From assembly GCF_001955715.1 (NCBI RefSeq), contig NZ_CP019239.1, positions 806,001 to 870,000 of the forward strand: a stretch of 64,000 nt of DNA, in the 5' to 3' direction. Numbering within the stretch: the stretch's first letter is position 1; every line of letters starts with the position of its first letter. The DNA comes from Rhodoferax saidenbachensis. Its GTDB lineage: Bacteria; Pseudomonadota; Gammaproteobacteria; Burkholderiales; Burkholderiaceae_C. The notes under the pieces are model-generated. The model saw only the letters and a program-made list of their open reading frames with translations. It was not told the DNA's origin and searched no databases. A program made the position numbers and the translations under genes. Shown here piece by piece: positions 54,982-61,847 of the stretch.

Positions 54982-55272
54982 TTATTTCTCCACTACGGCA
55001 AACAGGTCGTCTTCCTTCATGACCAGCAGCTCGTCGCCGTCGACCTTGACGGTCTGGCCGCTGTACTTGCCGAACAAAACGCGGTCACCGACCTTGACGT
55101 TCATGGCGATCAGATCACCCTTGTCGTTCTTCTTGCCAGGGCCCACGGCCAGCACTTCGCCTTGGTCCGGCTTTTCAGCCGTGTTGCCGGGCAGCACGAT
55201 GCCGCTGGCGGTCTTTTCTTCTGCTTCGAGGCGTTTAACAATTACGCGGTCTGCCAAAGGGCGCAGTTTCAT
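54982..55272 (-). CDS. groES: Co-chaperonin GroES
   Basis: 96 residues from ATG 55272 ([20 protein letters not shown]), with AGGAGATTCCTC directly upstream. Mobile loop [18 protein letters not shown] and [20 protein letters not shown] are standard. Lid of the GroEL chamber. Controlled by the CIRCE element 86 bases upstream. Confidence 0.99.
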   Translation of the reverse strand: MKLRPLADRVIVKRLEAEEKTASGIVLPGNTAEKPDQGEVLAVGPGKKNDKGDLIAMNVKVGDRVLFGKYSGQTVKVDGDELLVMKEDDLFAVVEK

Positions 55273-55357
55273 GAGGAATCTCCTAGGGTTTGAAACGAGG
55301 GTAAACAAAGGCCAACCCAAACAAGTTGGCGCTCATTAACTTGTGCAGTGGGTGCTG

Positions 55358-55384
55358 TTAGCACTCAACTACTACGAGTGCTAA
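55358..55384 (-). promoter_or_regulatory. CIRCE element (HrcA operator) of groESL
   Basis: TTAGCACTC-N9-GAGTGCTAA is a perfect match to the CIRCE consensus, upstream of groES. HrcA represses groESL through it in the absence of heat stress. Confidence 0.95.
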
Positions 55385-55422
55385 TGATAAGGCCATTTCA
55401 GGCCATTTCAAGTCTGGGATAA

Positions 55423-57393
55423 CTAGAAGTCGACGGCGGGGCGGAGTGCCGCCGTTTTGACAAAACGCCACTGCCCTACGGTACAGGCGACGATGGCCGC
55501 CACCAATCCGGCTGCAGCCACGTGCAGCAGAGGCTCACCCCAGGCGCCTCCGTACGCCCCAAACAGGGTGGCCTTGAGCGCCCGCACCTCCCAGGTCAAT
55601 GGCAACCAGGGGCTGAGGTTGATGAACCACTTCCCGCTGAGTTCGATCGGCAACACCCCGCCCGAGGAGGTCAGTTGAATGGCCAGAAACAGCATGGCCA
55701 GTCCCTTGCCCGCATCGCCCAGTGCACGTGTCAGTGCAAAAACGATGAGCAGGAATGTCAGGGATGCCGTCACCAGGGTGAGTAGGAAGGCCGGCAGATG
55801 AAGTATGTGGATGTTGAGCGCAAAACGCACCGTCAGCAGTACCAGCAACGCTTGCACCACCACCACCAAAGCAGGTATCAGCATCTTGCCCAGCAGTTGT
55901 GCCAGGGCAGAAAAGAAGCGCGCCTGCCGTGGCATGGCCCGCACATTGAACAAAAAGGCCACGATGCCTGCACCCAGCCACAGCGCTGCGGGGATGACAT
56001 TAGGGGCAAAGCTGCTGCCATTGTTTTGCACCGGGGCCTCAACCTCCATTTGGGGCCGCACGGAATTGGCCAGTCCTTGGGCACTTCCCTCCAGTCTGCT
56101 GACGGATGCAGGGAGCGCGTCGGCCAGCAGGTCCATGCCCGCAGTGAGGCGTTGCGATCCGCTTTTGACTTTTTGCGTGCCTTCGGCCAGCGCGGCCGTG
56201 CCTTCGGCAAGGTCCACCGCGCCATTGCCCAGCGCATCCAGCTGGCGGTCTTCCGGCAGCTTGCCCACCGCGGTACGCAAGCCAGCATTCAGCGCACGCA
56301 GGCCGTTGGTCAACTCCCCTACGCCCGCGCTCAGGCGGTTGGCACCGTCCGCCAACTGCTGTTCTGCGCTGCGGGCGCTTTGCAGGCCGGTGTCGAGCTG
56401 GGTCACCCCTTCCGCGAGTTGATCCAAACCCTCGGTCACCTGGGCGCTGACCAGCAGGCTGTTCTTGGCTTCATCGCGGTACTGGTTCACGCCCGTGCGC
56501 AGCTTTTGGCTGCCGGTTTGCAGTTCGACCAGTCCCTTGCCCATCTCCGCATGGCCGTTGGCCAGGGCCTCGGCCCCGGTCTGCAGGCGGGCCAGGTCGG
56601 AATTGCGGGGGCGCTTGGCGTCCATGGTGCGCAGGCCTTCGCCCAATTGCTTGAAACCGCTGCTGAGTTGCCCCACACCTTCGCTGAGCTGGTTGGCGCC
56701 GGTGTGCACGGTTTTGGCACCAGACGCCACTGCATTGGCTCCGCCACTGAGTTCTTTGGCACCTTGCTGCAATTCGTGCACACCTTCGCGCAGGCGCTCC
56801 ACACTGCGCTGGGAGCCTGCCGCATTGGCCAGCACCAGCGCCCAACGCCGCTCGTTCAGGCGTTCATTGACCTGGTGCCCCAGCTCTTCCGCGAAATGGC
56901 GTGCCAGTGCCGCACTTTGGTAGTTGTTGCCTTCGGAGGTAAACACCACCAGCTTGCCCCCGCCGGGTTCGGCGCCTGGGAGTGCGTTGGAGCTGAAGTC
57001 TTCAGGAATGATCAAGGCAAAGGCGACCGTACCCTCGCGCACCATGCGACGGGCGTCTTCCGCGTCCAGCACGCTGCGGTAGCCGAACCGGTTGCTGGTG
57101 CGCAGGTTGGCCAGTACTTCCCAGCCGATGTTGAAATTGCTGTCGTGGTATTCAACCCCGCGGTCCAGATTTACCAAGGCCACCGGCAGTGCGCCGGTTT
57201 TGGCGGCTGGGTCCCAGACGCTGGACAGGTAAATGACCGCATACAGCGCGGGTATCAGGGCGACCACCAGGCTAGCCACCAGCATGCGCGGGAACCGTAT
57301 CAGAAAACGCGCCTCAATCTGCGCGATAAACAAGATGTGGGCGATCTGCTTTCTGAAGCCCCCCTTTCGGGTGGCGACCAACGGGTGGGTCAT
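55423..57393 (-). CDS. YhgE/Pip-family membrane protein
   Basis: 656 residues from ATG 57393 (MTHPLVATRKGG), with GGGAGAA upstream. One N-terminal helix (MLVASLVVALIPALYAVIYL), then a long periplasmic region (about 60-420). The heptad-like repeats in this region, such as GAKELSGGANAVASGAKT and GVGQLSSGFKQLGEGLRT, are typical of YhgE/Pip. Five or six C-terminal helices follow in an ABC-2-like permease fold. Members relate to phage-infection protein Pip and to export of unknown substrates. No partner gene is adjacent. Confidence 0.85.
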   Translation of the reverse strand: MTHPLVATRKGGFRKQIAHILFIAQIEARFLIRFPRMLVASLVVALIPALYAVIYLSSVWDPAAKTGALPVALVNLDRGVEYHDSNFNIGWEVLANLRTSNRFGYRSVLDAEDARRMVREGTVAFALIIPEDFSSNALPGAEPGGGKLVVFTSEGNNYQSAALARHFAEELGHQVNERLNERRWALVLANAAGSQRSVERLREGVHELQQGAKELSGGANAVASGAKTVHTGANQLSEGVGQLSSGFKQLGEGLRTMDAKRPRNSDLARLQTGAEALANGHAEMGKGLVELQTGSQKLRTGVNQYRDEAKNSLLVSAQVTEGLDQLAEGVTQLDTGLQSARSAEQQLADGANRLSAGVGELTNGLRALNAGLRTAVGKLPEDRQLDALGNGAVDLAEGTAALAEGTQKVKSGSQRLTAGMDLLADALPASVSRLEGSAQGLANSVRPQMEVEAPVQNNGSSFAPNVIPAALWLGAGIVAFLFNVRAMPRQARFFSALAQLLGKMLIPALVVVVQALLVLLTVRFALNIHILHLPAFLLTLVTASLTFLLIVFALTRALGDAGKGLAMLFLAIQLTSSGGVLPIELSGKWFINLSPWLPLTWEVRALKATLFGAYGGAWGEPLLHVAAAGLVAAIVACTVGQWRFVKTAALRPAVDF

Positions 57394-57577
57394 AGAGCGG
57401 TTCTCCCTGATGCCTTGGTTTTTCGGTGGTATCCAGCTGGAATTTACTCCAGTACGGTTGCTCGGCGGCGCCGTTGCCGCTCCAGGGTGAAAGAAAAAGA
57501 CACAGACCGCCACTGGGCCATTGCCGCGCACGTGCGCGTGTTGACCTATGGAGCACGGGCGCCGATACTTTCTGCCC

Positions 57578-58873
57578 ATGAGCACACTGACCGAAGACCA
57601 AGCCCGCGCCTACATGCACAAACTGCTGGCTGCCATGCGCCAGGCGGGGGGCTCCGACCTCTTTATCTCGCACGACTTTCCACCCAGCATGAAGGCCAAC
57701 GGCAGCATGCAGCCGCTGTCGGGCCAGAAACTCAATGGCGAGGTGACGCGCACCTGCGCCCAGTCGCTGATGAACGAGCGCCAGCGCGAGGAGTTCGCCA
57801 AGGAGATGGAATGCAACTTCGCCATCTCCATTCCCGGCATCTCCCGGTTTCGGGTGAATGTGTATATGCAGCAGCAAAACGTGGCCATGGTGGTGCGCAC
57901 CATTGCTTCGGAAATCCCCAATTTCGAGAAACTGGAACTGCCGCCCGTCCTGAAAGACGTGATCATGAACAAGCGCGGGCTGGTGCTGGTAGTGGGCGGC
58001 ACGGGGTCGGGCAAATCGACCTCGCTGGCGGCCATGATCGACTACCGCAACAGCAGTTCGGCCGGCCACATCATCACCGTGGAAGACCCGGTGGAGTACG
58101 TGCATATCTCCAAAAAATCACTCATCAGCCACCGCGAAGTGGGCGTGGACACCCACTCCTGGCACCACGCGCTGAAGAACACGCTGCGCCAGGCGCCAGA
58201 CGTCATCCTGATTGGCGAAATACGCGACCCCGAGACCATGGAGCACGCGATTGCCTTTGCCGAAACCGGCCACCTGTGCCTGGGCACGCTGCACGCCAAC
58301 AACGCGAATCAGGCAATCGACCGCATCATCAGCTTCTTCCCCGAAGAGCGGCGCAACCAGTTGCTGATGGACCTGTCGGCCAACCTGCGCTCCATCGTGT
58401 CGCAGCGCCTGGTACGCACCGAAGACGGCAAGGGCCGCAAGGCCGCCATCGAGATTCTGCTGAACACCCCCACCATCGCCGAGCGCATCTTCAAGGGCTC
58501 GTTTGGTGACATCAAGGGCATCATGGAAAAGTCGCGCGAACTGGGCATGCGCACGTTTGACTGGGCGCTGTTTGAGTTGTACGACGCAGGACACATCGGC
58601 TTTGAAGAGGCCATCCGCAATGCCGACTCTGCCAACGAATTGCGCCTGGCCATCAAGCTCAAGAGCAAACGCGGTGAGCCAGCCGGCGCCTCCGGCCCTA
58701 CGCTGTCGTTCGACAAGGAGCCGACCGCCGAAGAGCTGGAAGCCCTGCGTGAGGAAGAGCAGCGCAAACAGGCGCAGCGCAGGCGCGAGCTGGAAGACGC
58801 GGAGCTGGAGCGCAAGATGAAAGAAAAAGGCATGGACAGCCGCTTTGGCGACAGCCAGATGCGGACTGGCTGA
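57578..58873 (+). CDS. pilU: Type IV pilus retraction ATPase PilU
   Basis: 431 residues from ATG 57578 (MSTLTEDQARAYM). Walker A VVGGTGSGKSTSLAAMIDY, Asp box ITVEDPVEYVH, Walker B DVILIGEIRDPETMEHAI, His box HLCLGTLHANNANQAIDRI. The charged C-terminal tail of about 60 residues (EEEQRKQAQRRRELEDAELE) distinguishes PilU from PilT. It supports pilus retraction as an accessory motor to PilT, which is not in the window. Confidence 0.93.
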   Translation: MSTLTEDQARAYMHKLLAAMRQAGGSDLFISHDFPPSMKANGSMQPLSGQKLNGEVTRTCAQSLMNERQREEFAKEMECNFAISIPGISRFRVNVYMQQQNVAMVVRTIASEIPNFEKLELPPVLKDVIMNKRGLVLVVGGTGSGKSTSLAAMIDYRNSSSAGHIITVEDPVEYVHISKKSLISHREVGVDTHSWHHALKNTLRQAPDVILIGEIRDPETMEHAIAFAETGHLCLGTLHANNANQAIDRIISFFPEERRNQLLMDLSANLRSIVSQRLVRTEDGKGRKAAIEILLNTPTIAERIFKGSFGDIKGIMEKSRELGMRTFDWALFELYDAGHIGFEEAIRNADSANELRLAIKLKSKRGEPAGASGPTLSFDKEPTAEELEALREEEQRKQAQRRRELEDAELERKMKEKGMDSRFGDSQMRTG

Positions 58874-58951
58874 TAGGGGCGATCCGCGCTCCAGAGGGCT
58901 TCTTGCTGTCGAACTGGGATACTCGCAAATCCTCTTTCATCTGAAAACGCC

Positions 58952-60028
58952 ATGAATGCCCCAGTGTCCCCTTCCGGGTTGTCGACCGAACCCCGCCTGA
59001 CCTCGTTGTCGCATGGCGGCGGCTGTGGCTGCAAGATCGCGCCCGGCGTGTTGTCGGAGATTCTCAAGACCACCACCGCCATGCCCTTGCCCCCCGAGTT
59101 GCTGGTGGGCATAGAGACAGCAGACGACGCCGCGGTCTACCGGCTCAACGACAGCCAGGCGCTGATCGCCACCACCGACTTTTTCATGCCCATCGTCGAC
59201 GACCCGTACGACTTTGGCCGCATTGCCGCGACCAACGCCATCTCCGATGTGTATGCCATGGGCGGCACACCCATCATGGCGCTGGCGCTGGTGGGCATGC
59301 CGATCAACGTGTTGTCCACCGAAACCATTGGCAAGATCCTGGCCGGTGGTGCGGCAGTGTGCAAGGCGGCTGGCATTCCGATTGCCGGTGGCCACACCAT
59401 CGACTCGGTCGAACCGATCTATGGCCTGGTCGCGCTGGGACTGGTGCACCCGGACCGCGTCAAGCGCAATGCCGATGCGCGGGCGGGCGACTGCCTGGTA
59501 CTGGGCAAGCCGCTGGGCGTGGGCATCCTGTCCGCCGCGCTCAAGAAAGAAAAACTGGACGCGGCAGGCTATGCCCGCATGATTGCCGTGACCACGCAGC
59601 TCAACACGCCGGGGCCGGATCTGGCGGCGCTCGATGGCGTGCACGCCATCACCGATGTGACCGGCTTTGGCCTGGCTGGGCACGCGCTGGAAATGGCGCG
59701 CGGCTCAGGCTGCACGGTAGAACTGGACTGGTCGCGTGTGCCGCTGATTGAGGGTGTGCGTGCGTTGGCGGAGCAGGGTATGGTTACCGGCGCGTCGGGG
59801 CGCAACTGGGCGGCTTATGGGACGCAGGTTGCTTTGCCGGAAGGCTTCTCTTCCGTTGACCAGGCTTTGTTGAGTGATCCGCAGACCAGTGGGGGGTTGC
59901 TGGTGAGTTGTGCGCCTGAGGCTGTTGATGACGTGTTGGCGGTTTTTGCGCGGCATGGGTTTGGGGGGGCGGTGGAGATGGGGCGTGTTGTTTCTGCTGA
60001 CGGCATGCCCGGTTTGTTAGTGCGTTGA
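58952..60028 (+). CDS. selD: Selenide, water dikinase (SelD)
   Basis: 358 residues. Catalytic loop SHGGGCGCKIAPGVL has Cys in the selenocysteine/cysteine position and the essential Lys. Also ATTDFFMPIVDDPYDFGRIA, GGHTIDSVEPIYGLVA and the C-terminal SDPQTSGGLL. It makes selenophosphate from selenide and ATP, for selenocysteine or 2-selenouridine tRNA. Partner genes selA, selB and ybbB are not visible here. The selD-associated flavoprotein lies beyond the palindromic gap. Confidence 0.97.
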   Translation: MNAPVSPSGLSTEPRLTSLSHGGGCGCKIAPGVLSEILKTTTAMPLPPELLVGIETADDAAVYRLNDSQALIATTDFFMPIVDDPYDFGRIAATNAISDVYAMGGTPIMALALVGMPINVLSTETIGKILAGGAAVCKAAGIPIAGGHTIDSVEPIYGLVALGLVHPDRVKRNADARAGDCLVLGKPLGVGILSAALKKEKLDAAGYARMIAVTTQLNTPGPDLAALDGVHAITDVTGFGLAGHALEMARGSGCTVELDWSRVPLIEGVRALAEQGMVTGASGRNWAAYGTQVALPEGFSSVDQALLSDPQTSGGLLVSCAPEAVDDVLAVFARHGFGGAVEMGRVVSADGMPGLLVR

Positions 60029-60650
60029 TAGGATTACTTCTTTTGTGACAAGCCGGGTCTCGCCCCGGCGGGCGACTCACTTTCTCTTGCTTCGCCAAGA
60101 GAAAGTAAGCAAAGAGAAGGCGACCCTACTGTCTGCGTCCCTCCGCTGCGCTACGGGCAACCTGCGGTGCTCGAAGCCGGTGGGGTGCGCGCAAACTCGC
60201 TTCGCTCAAACATGCACGCCCCTTGATCCACCGCCTTCTGCGCTCCTCGGCGCAGCCAGAAGGGATGAGGGCGACTTACGGGCCGTCGCTACGCTCGGCC
60301 CAGTTAGATGAATATCCGTCCGCGCTACGCGCGGACGAAGTTCGGTATTTGGTATCCGGCTGTTGGATTGGCGGTAGCGCCGTAATGAGGAAGCGAGTAG
60401 CGCAGGTTTGGGCGGATCAGGGCTGGCGATTGTTTGAGCCGAAGGCGAGTTCGAGCCAGACCCCGCCCAAACCGAGCAACGCAGCGTGCCCGTAGCGAAG
60501 CGAAGGGCCGACGAATCCGGCTCGCCTTCTTTTGCTTACTTTTCTTGGCGAAGCAAGAAAAGTGAGGCGGCCGCCGGGCCGAAACCCGGCTTGCCAAAAA
60601 AACAAACCATTCCGCCGAAAGCAAAACCCGACTAAGGCAAGCAATTGCTC
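60029..60650. repeat. Large imperfect palindromic element between selD and a convergent flavoprotein gene
   Basis: The 622-bp gap carries two long arms in inverted orientation (about 60047-60240 and 60395-60595). Each arm contains a hairpin: CTTTCTCTTG/CAAGAGAAAG on the left, CTTTTCTTG/CAAGAAAAG on the right. The outer parts AAGCCGGGT and the inner GCGCTACGGGCA also match between arms. I know the outer motif (AAGAAAAGTAAGCAAAAGAAGGCG) as a very common betaproteobacterial intergenic repeat. No gene is supported inside. Confidence 0.7.
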
Positions 60651-61820
60651 TTAAGGCAACTTTGTATATTGCGCTACAAACCGCCGATCAATCCAGTTCT
60701 TCAACCACCACACCCAACGCCCCTGCGCGCTGTAGTTCCCCCAACTGGCTACGGCGTAACGCTTGCCGCAGGACAGCAAGCTGAGGGTGAACATCGGTGG
60801 TTCGTGGGACTCGGGCTCGCGTCCGGCCACCGCAGCACCGAGATTGCGCGCCAGTGCCGGGCCAGCGCGCACGGCGTAGACCCCGCTGCGCGCCAGGTTG
60901 CGGTCGATGCGCGTGCTGACGTCGCCCGCGGCAAACACCTGGTGGTGGTTGGTGGAACGCTGGTATTTGTCCACTGCAATGAAGCCCTGCTCGTCCAGAC
61001 GCAGGCCGCTGTCCGCCAGCCAGTCGGGTGGCTGGGTGCCGGTGGCAATCAGGGGCACGTCGCAGGCCAGTCCGGCGCCGCAGGCCAGGCGCACTTCATC
61101 GGCCTGTATGCCCACGGCCACGTCCTGCAGCACGGTGATCTTGTGCTTCTTCAGCAGCACCAGCAGGCGCTTTTGCACCGCTTCGGGGTAGTTGGCTGCC
61201 ACCGGTGTGGTGCCGGTGACCAGGGTGACCGCCGCGGTGGGCAGGCGGTGGCGCACGGCAAAGGCCAGCTCAATGCCCCCGGCGCCAGCGCCAATGATGG
61301 CCACGCGCAGCGCGCGTGTGGCTCCCATGTCGACCACCTTGGGCCACAGCGCGGCAAAGGCTTCCACGGGGCGCACAAACAGGCCGTGCTCGCGGATGCC
61401 GGGCATGCTGCGTTCCAGTTGGGTGCGGCTTTGTACCGGGCCGGTGTTGACCGAGAGCCAGTCGTAATGCAGCGTGCTGCCGTCGTCCAGCGTCACGGTT
61501 TGTGCGCTGGCGTCCAACGCCTTGACGCTGCGTTGCAGCCAACGGATGCCGCCGCGGCGCACCAGTGGCTCCAGTGGAATCACGCAGTCATCCAGCCCGT
61601 AATGCCCCGCCACGTAACCGGGCACCATGCCCGAATACATTTGCAGCGGGTGCGGCGTCACCAGCGTGATGCGCACGCCGGGCGGGTTGGCCGCCAGCGC
61701 CTTGAGTACATGGACATGGGCATGCCCGGCGCCCAGCAGCACCATCTGGCGGGGCTGGTAACCATGGCTGGGACCGAAGTGGCTGGGTTCGGCAAAGTTG
61801 GGCGCGGCGGCGTCAGTCAT
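60651..61820 (-). CDS. Pyridine nucleotide-disulfide oxidoreductase-type flavoprotein associated with SelD
   Basis: 389 residues. FAD motif MVLLGAGHAHVHVLKALAAN, second GxGxxG RVAIIGAGAGGIELAFAVRH, and the FAD-ribityl motif HQVFAAGDVSTRIDRN. The family (TIGR03169-like) is typically next to or fused to selD; it lacks a redox-active CxxC or CxxxxC, so it resembles NDH-2-type dehydrogenases. It probably supplies reductant or processes selenium compounds for SelD, which is inference from gene neighbourhood. It faces selD across the palindromic element. Confidence 0.85.
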   Translation of the reverse strand: MTDAAAPNFAEPSHFGPSHGYQPRQMVLLGAGHAHVHVLKALAANPPGVRITLVTPHPLQMYSGMVPGYVAGHYGLDDCVIPLEPLVRRGGIRWLQRSVKALDASAQTVTLDDGSTLHYDWLSVNTGPVQSRTQLERSMPGIREHGLFVRPVEAFAALWPKVVDMGATRALRVAIIGAGAGGIELAFAVRHRLPTAAVTLVTGTTPVAANYPEAVQKRLLVLLKKHKITVLQDVAVGIQADEVRLACGAGLACDVPLIATGTQPPDWLADSGLRLDEQGFIAVDKYQRSTNHHQVFAAGDVSTRIDRNLARSGVYAVRAGPALARNLGAAVAGREPESHEPPMFTLSLLSCGKRYAVASWGNYSAQGRWVWWLKNWIDRRFVAQYTKLP

Positions 61821-61847
61821 GCGCCTATTGTTCCATGGTGCGATGTT

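Noticed and set aside
55798..58509. 903-codon plus-strand open frame spanning the YhgE-type and pilU genes
   Set aside because: It is antisense to one well-supported gene and out of frame in another; the translation is rich in Gln, His and Arg with no domain.
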